Shown: positions 24,573 to 32,946, numbered from the stretch's first letter. The stretch is 64,000 nucleotides of DNA from Pinirhizobacter sp036499745 (GCF_036499745.1 NZ_DASYDG010000010.1:1-64000), one strand, 5' to 3'. The notes: generated by a model from the letters alone, not told the origin. Translations and numbers: made by a program.

Positions 24573-26543
24573 TCATGCCGCCTTGCGCCGCGATTGCTGG
24601 CGAACCAGTCCCGCGATATCCACGATCAGCGCCACCGCGCCATCGGCAAGGATGGTGGCGCCGGAAATTCCCGATACTCGCCGGTAGTTCGCTTCGAGCG
24701 ACTTCACCACCGCCTGCTGCTGGCCGATCAGTTCGTCCACGAACAGGCCCAAACGGGCGCCTTCGCCCTCGACCACGATCACGATGCCTTCGCCGATGCC
24801 GCGGCGCGAACCGGCGCAACCGAAAGCGTCGGCGATGCGTACGATCGGCAGCCATGCATCGCGGAAGCGGAACAGCTCCCCGCCGCCGGCCACGGATTTC
24901 ACGCCATCGGCCTGTATCTGCACCGATTCAATGATCGACACCAGCGGCACGATGTACGTCTCGCCGGCGACGCTGGCGGTAAGGCCATCGATGATGGCGA
25001 GGGTCAACGGCAGCGTGATGGTGAAGGTGGTTCCCTTCCCCGTTACGCTGCGGATGGCTACCGAACCGCCCAGGTCGTTGACGTTCCGGCGCACCACGTC
25101 CATACCCACGCCACGGCCGGAAAGGTCGGTGGTGGCGGCAGCAGTGGAGAACCCCGGGGCGAAGATCAGCTCGGCGACATCGTCGTCGGAGAGCCCGTCG
25201 CCGGAGCTCAGCAGGCCGCGTTCGATGGCCTTGCCGATAATCGCCTCGCGGTTGAGCCCTGCGCCATCGTCGGCCACTTCCACCACGATCGACCCGCCCC
25301 GGTGGAAGGCCTCCAGGCGTAGCGTGCCAGTTTCGTTCTTGCCTGCCTCGCGGCGGCGCGCAGTGGATTCGAAGCCATGATCGATCGCATTGCGCACCAG
25401 GTGAACCAGCGGGTCGCCGATCTTCTCCAGCACGCTCTTGTCCAGCTCCGTGGTTTCACCGCGCAGATCCAGGCTCACTTTCTTGTCCAGCTTCTGCGAC
25501 AGGTCGCGTACCAGTCGCGGGAAACGATTGAAGACGTGGCTGATGGGCAGCATGCGGATGCCCATCACGCTTTCCTGCAGTTCGCGCGTATTGCGCGCCA
25601 GCATGGCCAGGCCCGCGCGGAACTGCTCAAGGCCGGCGGCATCAACGCCGTCGGCGAATTGGCTGAGCATCGACTGGGTGATCACCAGCTCGCCGACCAT
25701 ATTGATCAGCAGGTCGATTTTTTCCGTACCCACGCGGATGGACTGTGCATCGGGGTTGGCAGCCACCTCGCGCACGGCGCGCGGACCATTTGGCGTTGCG
25801 GCAGCCGGCGTCGTGGACGACACGGCAGGCGATGCGCTCTTGCGCTCGGTGACGGCAAGCTCGCAATCACCGTCGACCCAGTCGAAGACGGCGTCGACCT
25901 TGGCGCGGGGAATATCCCCATGCAGGGTGAGCTGCCACGACGTGTACGCCGATTCGGCATCCATCGCCACCAGCGAGGGCAGCGCATCGAGGTTCGCGAG
26001 GGTCTCAAGGCGGCCCAGGGCCGTCAGTTCGCGGAACATGCGCAGCGGCTCGTTGCCGGTCTTTAGCAGGTAGTCGAAGGGACGGAAGGTGACGTCCCAG
26101 CCGGCCACGCCCGCGACGGCCGCGCTGGCCGGGCCGACGGTGGCGACAACCGCGCCCCCGACCATGGCCGCCAGGGCGGACCGCAATGCCTCGCTCTCGG
26201 CATCGGCTGCGGCTATGCCGGCGGCCGAACGCTCGAGCATCACACGCACCACGTCGACCGAGCGCAGCAGCAACTCCACCGCCGCGGCATCGATCGCCCG
26301 GCGGCCCGAGCGCACTTCCTCGAGCAACGATTCGGCCACGTGGGTGAAGGCGGCGACGTCGGCAAAACCGAACGTGGCAGCGCCGCCCTTGATCGAATGG
26401 GCGGCGCGGAAGATCGTGTGGATCAATTCCCCGTCATCGGAACCGGCATCCAGTGCCAGCAACGCGGCTTCCATGGCCGCGAGGCCTTCGTTGCTCTCAT
26501 CGAAAAATGCCCGATGGAACTGGGCCAGATCCACCTTTGCCAT
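24573..26543 (-). CDS. cheA: Chemotaxis histidine kinase CheA (cluster 1)
   Basis: Receptor-coupled autokinase of 656 aa. The P1 phosphotransfer histidine is His49 in FRAAHSIKGGAATFG. A middle domain (about 145-230) is followed by P3 dimerisation, the P4 ATPase (LVHLVRNAIDHGFE, VEVADDGAGLN, GRGVGMDVV) and a CheW-like P5 domain. It passes phosphate to the CheY encoded directly upstream. Unlike the second CheA in this window it has no acidic DDEFEA repeats between P1 and P3, so the two kinases differ in partner binding. The gene is preceded by cheY with a 5-base gap. Confidence 0.95.
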   Translation of the reverse strand: MAKVDLAQFHRAFFDESNEGLAAMEAALLALDAGSDDGELIHTIFRAAHSIKGGAATFGFADVAAFTHVAESLLEEVRSGRRAIDAAAVELLLRSVDVVRVMLERSAAGIAAADAESEALRSALAAMVGGAVVATVGPASAAVAGVAGWDVTFRPFDYLLKTGNEPLRMFRELTALGRLETLANLDALPSLVAMDAESAYTSWQLTLHGDIPRAKVDAVFDWVDGDCELAVTERKSASPAVSSTTPAAATPNGPRAVREVAANPDAQSIRVGTEKIDLLINMVGELVITQSMLSQFADGVDAAGLEQFRAGLAMLARNTRELQESVMGIRMLPISHVFNRFPRLVRDLSQKLDKKVSLDLRGETTELDKSVLEKIGDPLVHLVRNAIDHGFESTARRREAGKNETGTLRLEAFHRGGSIVVEVADDGAGLNREAIIGKAIERGLLSSGDGLSDDDVAELIFAPGFSTAAATTDLSGRGVGMDVVRRNVNDLGGSVAIRSVTGKGTTFTITLPLTLAIIDGLTASVAGETYIVPLVSIIESVQIQADGVKSVAGGGELFRFRDAWLPIVRIADAFGCAGSRRGIGEGIVIVVEGEGARLGLFVDELIGQQQAVVKSLEANYRRVSGISGATILADGAVALIVDIAGLVRQQSRRKAA

Positions 26544-26548
26544 GAGGG

Positions 26549-26911
26549 TCAGCCCAACACGCGGCCGACGGTGGCCAGCAGTTGGTCAGGATCGAACGGC
26601 TTGACCAGCCAGCCGGTGGCGCCGGCCGCCTTGCCTTCCTGCTTGCGCTCCGGGTGTGACTCGGTGGTGAGCATCAGGATCGGCACGCCCTTGTATTCGG
26701 CCAGGCCGCGCAACTCGCGCACCATGGCGATGCCATCCATCACCGGCATGTTGACGTCGGCCAGCACCAGGTCGAACTTGCGGCCCTTGGCCGCCTCCAC
26801 GGCCAACTGTCCGTTCTCGGCTTCTTCCACATCGTGGCCTGCGCCACGCAAGGTGAAGGCCACCATGCTGCGCATCGAAGCTGAATCGTCTACCGCAAGA
26901 ATCTTAGCCAT
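26549..26911 (-). CDS. CheY-like response regulator (cluster 1)
   Basis: Single receiver domain of 120 aa with the acidic pocket AVDDSASMR, phospho-acceptor Asp in LVLADVNMPVMDG, switch Thr in ILMLTTESHPE and lysine in WLVKPFD. It is immediately upstream of cheA, its likely phosphodonor. No phosphatase gene is in this cluster; the cheZ at 40.2-40.9 kb may act on it. Whether it binds the flagellar motor or controls the system as a phosphate sink is open. Confidence 0.93.
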   Translation of the reverse strand: MAKILAVDDSASMRSMVAFTLRGAGHDVEEAENGQLAVEAAKGRKFDLVLADVNMPVMDGIAMVRELRGLAEYKGVPILMLTTESHPERKQEGKAAGATGWLVKPFDPDQLLATVGRVLG

Positions 26912-26934
26912 CTTCTACCTCGTCAAAGCCGGCA

Positions 26935-27228
26935 TCAGGCCGCCGGCAAGTTCATTGTCTGGTTCAGTCCAAGCATCGCGGCGCCCTCACGCAAGGCCGG
27001 GCTTACCCGGCTCCAGCCTACGGGCAGGCCCGCGCCGATCGCGTCGCGTGCGAAGGCGCACAGCACCTGCAGGGCCGCCGTATCCACCTGGGCCACGTCG
27101 CCGCCATCGAGCGTCACCGGGCTACCTGCCCCCAAAGCCTTGAGCAAACGCTCGCGCAGGGCCGGCGCCTGGGACAGGCGGAGGTCCGCATCGAGGGTGA
27201 TCGGGGCTAAGGACTTGCGCGAGGCCAT
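26935..27228 (-). CDS. STAS-domain protein opening chemotaxis cluster 1
   Basis: Single STAS domain of 97 aa (ITLDADLRLSQAPALRERLL, VTLDGGDVAQVDTAALQVLCAFAR). The residue in the phosphorylation loop is threonine instead of serine. It is the first gene after a near-perfect sigma-28 promoter and is 23 bases upstream of cheY. It resembles MlaB/RsbV-like proteins, but its position makes a chemotaxis role more likely. A CheA- or receptor-associated function is inference. Confidence 0.87.
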   Translation of the reverse strand: MASRKSLAPITLDADLRLSQAPALRERLLKALGAGSPVTLDGGDVAQVDTAALQVLCAFARDAIGAGLPVGWSRVSPALREGAAMLGLNQTMNLPAA

Positions 27229-27274
27229 GGGAATCCGTGCGTCCCGGGCGGCACCCGGGCTTCTCTTGCAGGGC

Positions 27275-27301
27275 TTATCGGCGCGAGGGGGTGAAGCTTT
27301 A
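27275..27301 (-). promoter_or_regulatory. Sigma-28 (FliA) promoter of chemotaxis cluster 1
   Basis: On the minus strand the sequence reads TAAAGCTT, 11 bases, GCCGATAA. This matches the enterobacterial FliA consensus TAAAGTTT-N11-GCCGATAA at 15 of 16 positions with exact spacing. Transcription would begin about 40 bases before the STAS gene at 27228. Confidence 0.87.
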
Positions 27302-27314
27302 GCTCCGATTGCAC

Positions 27315-27341
27315 TAAAGACCGCGACGGCGCCGCCGATAC
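27315..27341 (+). promoter_or_regulatory. Sigma-28 (FliA) promoter of the second fliK-like gene
   Basis: On the plus strand the sequence reads TAAAGACC, 11 bases, GCCGATAC. The spacing is exact and both core elements (TAAAG and GCCGATA) are intact. It is divergent from, and only 13 bases away from, the promoter of chemotaxis cluster 1. The expected start of transcription is near 27348. Confidence 0.82.
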
Positions 27342-27364
27342 CGTGGGGGACAACCCCTCATCCC

Positions 27365-28780
27365 ATGCAGGAACTTGCGACGGTGATCATCCAACCCACG
27401 ACGATCGCTGCCCAGGTCTGGGCCGGCGCTGCCGCGAGCAGTGTCGGTGAAGCCCTGCGCCTTGGCGCCGTGATGCAGGCGCAATCGCTGGGTTTGAACG
27501 ACGAGGGCCTGCTGGTGCTGCAGATCGCCGGCATGACGGTGGAGGCCGATGCGACCTCCGTGCCGCTGCCCTCTCAGTTCACCGTGCGCGTGGCAAGCAA
27601 CGGCCCCCTGCCCCAGCTCGAAGTCGTGCTGGACGCCGCCGAAGACCAGGTACTGATGCAGGCCCTGCGCGACCGGCTGCCGCAACAGGCGGGCTACGCA
27701 CCCTTGCTCGGCACCCTCGATGCGCTCTCGCGTCGTCCCGCCGCGAGGAATTTGCCGCCGGAACTGCGTACGGCACTGGCCAATCTCGAGCAGGCCATCC
27801 CCACGCCCGATGAGCTCTCGCTACCGGACAAATTGCAGCAGGCGATTGCCCGTAGCGGCCTGTTCTTCGAGTCGACGCTGCTCGATGAAGCCCGGCAACA
27901 GGACGGCAGCGCACCACTGAACAGTGGACCGCCAGCGGGATCGCCGACGGGAACGCCAGCCGGCACGCCGCAGGGCGCCGGCGCCAACGCCGGACCCGCG
28001 CCAAGTTTCGGACAGGCGCTAGGGCAGTCCCTTGGCCGCTCGCTTGGACAACTGCTGGGACAGGGTCCGGGAACCACCGGGACGCCAGGCCGCCAGGCCG
28101 ACACACCGGTGCAACGCCCCGCGCCGCTGCCGTTACCGGGTGGGAGCGCCGCACCTGCAGACGGCGACGACTGGAAAGCCGCCCTGCTCAAGGTAGTAGC
28201 CGCCCTGGCACGGCAACCGATGCCCGGCAACCGCGTCACCGCACAGGATGCGCAGGAAGTACCGCCGCCATTGCGGCAACGGGCACTTCTGACGCAGGCG
28301 CGGATGGTGGTCGATGCCGAGACTGACGTCGACAGCCTGGTCGAGCACCTGCGCACGAACGTGCGCGGCGCGGTGGCCCGGCTGGAGGTGAGCCAGCTCG
28401 AATCGCAACCGCAGGCCAACGCGTGGATGCTCGAACTGCCGGTCCGCGGGGTGCGCGGATACGACGTGCTGCAATTGAAGATGGAACGCGAACCCAACAC
28501 GGCGGGTGAATCCTCCAGCGACAGCTGGACACTGGGATTCACCATCGATGTGCCCAGCCTTGGGCCGCTGCAGGGCGACATCCACTTGCGTGGACTGCGG
28601 GCGACGGTACGGGTGTACGCGCAGTTCGAACCGGCCGTGCGCCAGCTCGAGGCGCAGTCACCGAAACTCCATCGCCTCATCGAAGAGGCCGGCATGCAGG
28701 TGGAGCACCTGGCCATCGTGCAGGGCCTGCCGCAGGTGGCAAGCCAACGCAGCGCCGTGTTCCTGCAGGCCATGGCATGA
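27365..28780 (+). CDS. Second FliK-like flagellar hook-length control protein
   Basis: FliK-family protein of 471 aa with a poorly conserved N-terminal half. A Gly/Pro/Gln-rich low-complexity linker spans about 185-265 (GSPTGTPAGTPQGAG, LGQSLGRSLGQLLGQG). The C-terminal Flg_hook-like domain shows LELPVRGVRGYDVLQLKME, WTLGFTIDVPSLGPLQG and MQVEHLAIVQGLPQ. The true fliK of the main flagellar operon is at 52029-53336, so this is a paralogue. A sigma-28 promoter lies directly upstream. The ATG at 27365 lacks a good ribosome site; a GTG at 27383 with AGGAA upstream is the alternative. The stop overlaps the next gene by ATGA. Confidence 0.85.
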   Translation: MQELATVIIQPTTIAAQVWAGAAASSVGEALRLGAVMQAQSLGLNDEGLLVLQIAGMTVEADATSVPLPSQFTVRVASNGPLPQLEVVLDAAEDQVLMQALRDRLPQQAGYAPLLGTLDALSRRPAARNLPPELRTALANLEQAIPTPDELSLPDKLQQAIARSGLFFESTLLDEARQQDGSAPLNSGPPAGSPTGTPAGTPQGAGANAGPAPSFGQALGQSLGRSLGQLLGQGPGTTGTPGRQADTPVQRPAPLPLPGGSAAPADGDDWKAALLKVVAALARQPMPGNRVTAQDAQEVPPPLRQRALLTQARMVVDAETDVDSLVEHLRTNVRGAVARLEVSQLESQPQANAWMLELPVRGVRGYDVLQLKMEREPNTAGESSSDSWTLGFTIDVPSLGPLQGDIHLRGLRATVRVYAQFEPAVRQLEAQSPKLHRLIEEAGMQVEHLAIVQGLPQVASQRSAVFLQAMA

Positions 28781-29040
28781 CCCAGGTCCTTCCCTCGCCA
28801 CGGCGCAAGGTAACGCTTCGCCTCTCAAGTTCCGCACGCGCTACGGTGTCGCAGAAGCTCGGTACCGAAGAGGTGGAGGCCCTGCTGGCGCGCGCCCATG
28901 CCAGGGGGCTGGCGCCCAACGTCGATCCACAGGTGGCCGCGGTACTCGCCGCGGTGCGTCTGCGGGAGGATATTCCCGACCAGCTTTATATATTGCTGGC
29001 GGCGGTGCTCGGTGCCATCCACGGTGCAGGCGAGGGCTAG
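28777..29040 (+). CDS. FlhB C-terminal-domain-like protein (FlhX type)
   Basis: Free-standing cytoplasmic domain related to the C-terminal half of FlhB/YscU export-switch proteins, 87 aa. Residues about 30-85 (EEVEALLARAHARGLAPNVDPQVAAVLA, split by family variation, then LREDIPDQLYILLAAVLGAIHG) match the segment that follows the autocleavage loop in FlhB. The NPTH cleavage motif itself is absent, so it corresponds to the already-cleaved piece. Its gene overlaps the stop of the second fliK-like gene. FliK controls FlhB switching through this domain, so the pair probably acts together. Confidence 0.85.
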   Translation: MTQVLPSPRRKVTLRLSSSARATVSQKLGTEEVEALLARAHARGLAPNVDPQVAAVLAAVRLREDIPDQLYILLAAVLGAIHGAGEG

Positions 29041-29120
29041 GCGCAAGAACGGTCAAACGCGAATGGCCGGCCCTGGGCTAACCTTCGCCCTGGCCTTGGA
29101 TCAACGCGGAAGACGACAGC

Positions 29121-29951
29121 ATGGGTGCCGCCGGCAAAGCCCTTTGGTACATCGAAAGCCACTACGAGCAAGAGCTCGCCCTGGCCGATATCGCACACGC
29201 GGTGGGCGTCTCGCCGTTCCACTTGTCGCGGTTGTTCCAGGCCAGCACCGGCAGCCCGATCGTGCGCTACCTGCGCGGACGCCGGCTGAGTGAGGCGGCG
29301 CGCAAACTCGCTGCCGGAGCCGGCGACATCCTCCAGGTGGCGCTGGTCGCCGGATATTCATCCCATGGTGCATTTACCCGCGCGTTCGGCGAACAGTTCG
29401 GCCGCACGCCCGACGATGTGCGCGAGCATGGCCTGCGCAGCCTGCCACTGGTGGACGCGGTCAAGCTGGACGATGTTTCCGCCCCATGCGCACAGGAACC
29501 GCGCCTGGCTGATGCCGATACCCTGCTGATCGCCGGCATCGGTGCTCGCCACCGCGGCACGTCGGTGGCATCGATCCCCTCACAATGGCAGCGGCTGCTG
29601 GGCGAAAGCCGGGATGCCGGGCCGATCGCCTATGGCGTGTGCTGCAACAGCGACGAGGAAGGCAACTTCGACTACATCGCAGGCTTTGCCGTGCCGTCGT
29701 TCTCGCATATCCGCACCGGGTGGCAAACCGTACGCATCCCGGCCCGGCGCTACGTGGTGGGCTGGCATGAGGGGCATATCAGCACCATCCGTTCCACCTG
29801 GTACTGGCTGTTGAACGACTACCTGCCCGGTTCGGGCCTAACCCTCGCCGACGCTCCAGAATTCGAGCGCTACGACGAACGCTTCGACGACACCACGGGC
29901 AACGGCGGCGTTGAGATCTGGCTTCCGCTGGCCGTGAATCAATCCACTTGA
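29121..29951 (+). CDS. AraC family regulator with GyrI-like effector domain
   Basis: Transcription factor of 276 aa of the Rob/SoxS-plus-GyrI layout. The N-terminal double helix-turn-helix (about 5-103) includes LADIAHAVGVSPFHLSRLF and VALVAGYSSHGAFTRAFGEQFGRTP. The C-terminal GyrI-like ligand-binding domain (about 125-272) includes RIPARRYVVGWHEGHIS and ending EIWLPL. Such proteins usually bind hydrophobic or drug-like molecules. It reads into a hydrolase gene 12 bases downstream, which is a likely target. Confidence 0.9.
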   Translation: MGAAGKALWYIESHYEQELALADIAHAVGVSPFHLSRLFQASTGSPIVRYLRGRRLSEAARKLAAGAGDILQVALVAGYSSHGAFTRAFGEQFGRTPDDVREHGLRSLPLVDAVKLDDVSAPCAQEPRLADADTLLIAGIGARHRGTSVASIPSQWQRLLGESRDAGPIAYGVCCNSDEEGNFDYIAGFAVPSFSHIRTGWQTVRIPARRYVVGWHEGHISTIRSTWYWLLNDYLPGSGLTLADAPEFERYDERFDDTTGNGGVEIWLPLAVNQST

Positions 29952-29963
29952 AGGAAACAGAAG

Positions 29964-31049
29964 ATGCGATCGATGATTCGATGGCTGGTCCCGGCGCTCC
30001 TCGCCATGGCTTTACCGATGGCCGCCTGTGCGCGGCCTTCCACGCCGGTCGGCGAACGCCACGGCACCACGCATACGCCAGGCGCTGCCGCGCGCGATGC
30101 CGCCCACCGCGATGTGGTGCGCTATACCGTATGGTACCCGGCGGCTGATGGCTCAAAAGAAACATCGATCACCGTTGGCCCGCCTGACGCGCCCTTATTC
30201 AATGTCGGTTCCGCAGCTGCCGACGCCTCCATCGCAAGCGGCAAATTTCCAACCCTGTTGCTGTCTCACGGCAATGGCGGCACCGCGCGGGTCATGGGCT
30301 GGTTCGGTATCGCCATGGCACGCGCGGGATACCTAGTGATCGCCGTGGACCATCCGGGCAATAACGGCATGGATCCCATGACCGTGGCGGGAAGCACGCT
30401 GATCTGGGAGCGCGCCGAAGACCTCAAGGCCGCGTTGAAAGCCGTTCTTGCCGATAGCACCCTGGCGCCGCACGTGGACACCGCGCGACTGGGCGTTGCC
30501 GGTTTCTCAGCCGGGGGGTTTGCCGCGCTTGCCGCCGCCGGTGCCCGCGTCGACCTGGACCACTTCATTGCCTTCTGCCGCGCGCATCCAGGCGACAGCA
30601 CATGCATGCCGCAGAAGGAGTCGCCGGGGGTAACATTCGAAGACCATCTGAAGGCGGCGGCCACGCCGGAGCTTGCCCCTTTCATGAGCCAGGCGAAGAA
30701 CGATCACGCCGTGCCCGGTATCCGCTCGGTATTCGTGATGGCACCCGGGATCATCGAGGCGTTCGACCCGGAAGGATTGAAGATCGTGCAGCAACCGGTG
30801 TCGATCCTGCTGGGCAAGGCCGACGAGGTGGCGCAGCCTGCCACCAACGGCGAGCTGGCGGCCCGGTTGCTGCCGCATGCGTCCATCCATGAACTGGACA
30901 AGGTCGGGCACTACGATTTCCTTGCCACCTGCACCCACGCCGGCCGCGCGCAGCTTGGAGCTTTATGCAAGCACGCAGTAGCGCAGGATGTGACGCATGA
31001 AGTGGCCATCAAACAGGCGACGGCCTTCTTCGCCTCGACGCTTCGCTAG
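29964..31049 (+). CDS. Exported alpha/beta hydrolase (dienelactone hydrolase / PAF-acetylhydrolase-like)
   Basis: Secreted or lipid-anchored serine hydrolase of 361 aa. The N-terminus is a signal sequence with a marginal lipobox (PMAAC, Cys22). The fold signatures are the oxyanion-hole region PTLLLSHGNGG, the nucleophile Ser182 in GVAGFSAGGFAAL and the catalytic His in VGHYDFLATC. Two further cysteine pairs in the cap (CRAHPGDSTC and TCTHAGRAQLGALC) suggest disulphides, consistent with export. The substrate is unknown. It is 12 bases after an AraC/GyrI-type regulator, suggesting co-transcription. Confidence 0.85.
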   Translation: MRSMIRWLVPALLAMALPMAACARPSTPVGERHGTTHTPGAAARDAAHRDVVRYTVWYPAADGSKETSITVGPPDAPLFNVGSAAADASIASGKFPTLLLSHGNGGTARVMGWFGIAMARAGYLVIAVDHPGNNGMDPMTVAGSTLIWERAEDLKAALKAVLADSTLAPHVDTARLGVAGFSAGGFAALAAAGARVDLDHFIAFCRAHPGDSTCMPQKESPGVTFEDHLKAAATPELAPFMSQAKNDHAVPGIRSVFVMAPGIIEAFDPEGLKIVQQPVSILLGKADEVAQPATNGELAARLLPHASIHELDKVGHYDFLATCTHAGRAQLGALCKHAVAQDVTHEVAIKQATAFFASTLR

Positions 31050-32098
31050 TAGGAACCGGGTGGGGCCTTCTCGCCCCACCAGCCTTCGACGGGTTTCACG
31101 CCTTCGCGCAAGGCCCGTATGGCGTGCAGCTGGCGCAGGGCGAACTGCCTTGCCATGGCAAGGCCAAACCCCAGCGGTGCCTTGATCCGGTCACGGATGG
31201 GCGCCGCACCCGGATACGCCGGATCGATGTGCAGGTATTTCCGGCACGCACGGTTCACCTGGTGCACACGGGCCATGCGCCGCGTGTGGCTGGTATAGAA
31301 GGTAACGCCCAGCGACACCGAAACGCCGTCACCGGGCACCACCCAGGAGTTGTCCGTGCGCGTGGCATGCGGCGAGGTGCTCGGGAAATACACGCCATCA
31401 CCCGGGCCGCTGTCGAATTCATGCGCCGAATGCCGGCTGGCATCGGTCAGCTTCACCTTCTTCAAGGTGTGGTTGACGATGAAATCCTCGACCGAATCGG
31501 CTGGTACCGCCACGCGGTCGGAGTCGTCCCACACCGATAACACCTTGCGGCCATGCAATTGCAGCCAGAAGTTATTCTCGCGGTCGATATGGAATGGCGT
31601 TACCGACGGCGGCGCGGAAATGAAGAGAAAGCCTGAAAGGTTGAACACACCCGGCTGCTCGCGCTCGACGATCTCGCGCACGGTATCGAGGATGTCTTCG
31701 AGCAAGGCGGCGTAACGCGGTACTGACTCGATGTTGTAGAGCGCTATCCAGGAGCCGGTTTCTTCGATACGACGGAACACTTCATCGATGCCGCGGCCAT
31801 CGGGATGCTCGCCGGCATGGTCGAATTTCGAGTCCTGCTGCATGCCCGGTCGTACGAAACGGCACTTGCCCATGGGCATCATTTCGCGTGCCAGGTTGGC
31901 AAGTTCGGGAAGCTGCAGCAGCGGATGCAGGTGGAAGTCGTGGCGAAGCCGGTTGATACGGAAGGTCGAGAACGCCTTTCCGTCCGTCGGCTGCACGCGA
32001 TGGGCCGAAAGCTCCACGGCACTGGAACGCTGGATATTCACTACTTTGACCCCGCCGTTGCCCGGCCCTCCCAGGGCCGCGCCGACATCATTGGGCAT
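31046..32098 (-). CDS. JmjC/cupin-like putative 2-oxoglutarate-dependent oxygenase
   Basis: Protein of 350 aa whose core (about 155-270) looks like a cupin/JmjC domain. It has the metal ligands His170 and Asp172 in TPFHIDRENNFWLQLHGRK and a distal His244 in VYFPSTSPHATRTD. These would complete an Fe(II) His-x-Asp...His triad. The C-terminal 80 residues are basic and helical. Related proteins hydroxylate protein or small-molecule substrates, but the target here cannot be read. I chose the ATG at 32098 over an upstream GTG at 32116. Its stop shares a CTAG with the stop of the convergent hydrolase. Confidence 0.75.
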   Translation of the reverse strand: MPNDVGAALGGPGNGGVKVVNIQRSSAVELSAHRVQPTDGKAFSTFRINRLRHDFHLHPLLQLPELANLAREMMPMGKCRFVRPGMQQDSKFDHAGEHPDGRGIDEVFRRIEETGSWIALYNIESVPRYAALLEDILDTVREIVEREQPGVFNLSGFLFISAPPSVTPFHIDRENNFWLQLHGRKVLSVWDDSDRVAVPADSVEDFIVNHTLKKVKLTDASRHSAHEFDSGPGDGVYFPSTSPHATRTDNSWVVPGDGVSVSLGVTFYTSHTRRMARVHQVNRACRKYLHIDPAYPGAAPIRDRIKAPLGFGLAMARQFALRQLHAIRALREGVKPVEGWWGEKAPPGSY

Positions 32099-32190
32099 CG
32101 ACCCGCGCTCTGCCACACGCCGGATGGACTAGGCCGGTGGGTACATCCGGCTCCCATGCAAGGGTGCCCGGTGGGTGAAATGGCGGCCGG

Positions 32191-32946
32191 TCAGGGGCCC
32201 GCGCGCGAAAGCGGAGCTGCATTGTCGTCGGCTGCGGCATGCATGCGCTTGATCCGCACCACGCTACCGCCTTCGAACCGCACGACGTATTCGCTTTCCT
32301 CGTGGCTTTGCGACACCACCGGTATCGCGGGGTCCTCAGCATGCCCTGCGAGTTCCGCTTGCATCATCGATGCCGCCTGACCCCTGGGATATAGCGTCAT
32401 GGGCGGGCTGACCGGCTCGAAACTGGTGAACGAATCGCCGCACCCCCCACATGCACCGGTCACAAGGGGCAAGCGTTTTAGGAAGATGAAGTACTTGTTC
32501 TCATGCTTGATCCAGATCCTTTCGGGATTGGCACCCACGTAAGTGTTGACCGCGCCAGCGCTGTTCCATACACGCACGTTGGCCGCCTGGGCGCAGTCGG
32601 CCTGCGCGCATTCCTGCAACACCAGGTATTCATCGGGATTCAGGTGCACCGGCCGGATGCTCAGGATGTCATCCTGCTGCAGGGCCTGCGCCGGGAAGAC
32701 CACCGAGGGCATGCGTGGGTCCACGCGGAAATCGCTGGAAATGACATAGCCGCCGTGGGTGGTGGTGTATGGCGCGGTTACCGTCACGCGTGGCAGTTCG
32801 GTGCTCGGTGGCGCGGCCTGCACCGGCGCCTTCGCCGGGACGTCCTGGGCGCCAGCCGCGGCCGAAACCACGGCCAGCGTAAAGGCCGCAGCGCGGAATA
32901 CGGGCGGCAATCCGATGCTGCAAAAACCCTTAAGTTGCACCTTCAC
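32191..32946 (-). CDS. Exported protein of unknown function
   Basis: I do not recognise this 251-aa protein. It has a signal peptide (about 1-33, ending AAGA), then a proline/alanine-rich stretch and a domain starting at GGYVISSDFRVDPRMPSVVFPAQ. There are two pairs of close cysteines (ECAQADC and GACGGCG) and a motif WIKHENKYFIFLKRLPL. The C-terminal part is acidic. It is probably periplasmic with disulphides. It lies between the JmjC-like gene and a VOC gene, with no informative operon partner. Confidence 0.7.
   Translation of the reverse strand: MKVQLKGFCSIGLPPVFRAAAFTLAVVSAAAGAQDVPAKAPVQAAPPSTELPRVTVTAPYTTTHGGYVISSDFRVDPRMPSVVFPAQALQQDDILSIRPVHLNPDEYLVLQECAQADCAQAANVRVWNSAGAVNTYVGANPERIWIKHENKYFIFLKRLPLVTGACGGCGDSFTSFEPVSPPMTLYPRGQAASMMQAELAGHAEDPAIPVVSQSHEESEYVVRFEGGSVVRIKRMHAAADDNAAPLSRAGP

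Noticed and set aside
27700..28320. Gly/Pro/Gln repeats inside the second fliK-like gene as a mobile or CRISPR-like repeat
   Set aside because: The repetition is at the protein level only (low-complexity linker), with no regular DNA unit or spacer pattern.
29066..29097. Terminator after the FlhB-C-like gene
   Set aside because: The GC-rich repeat forms only two short interrupted stems and lacks a T-run.
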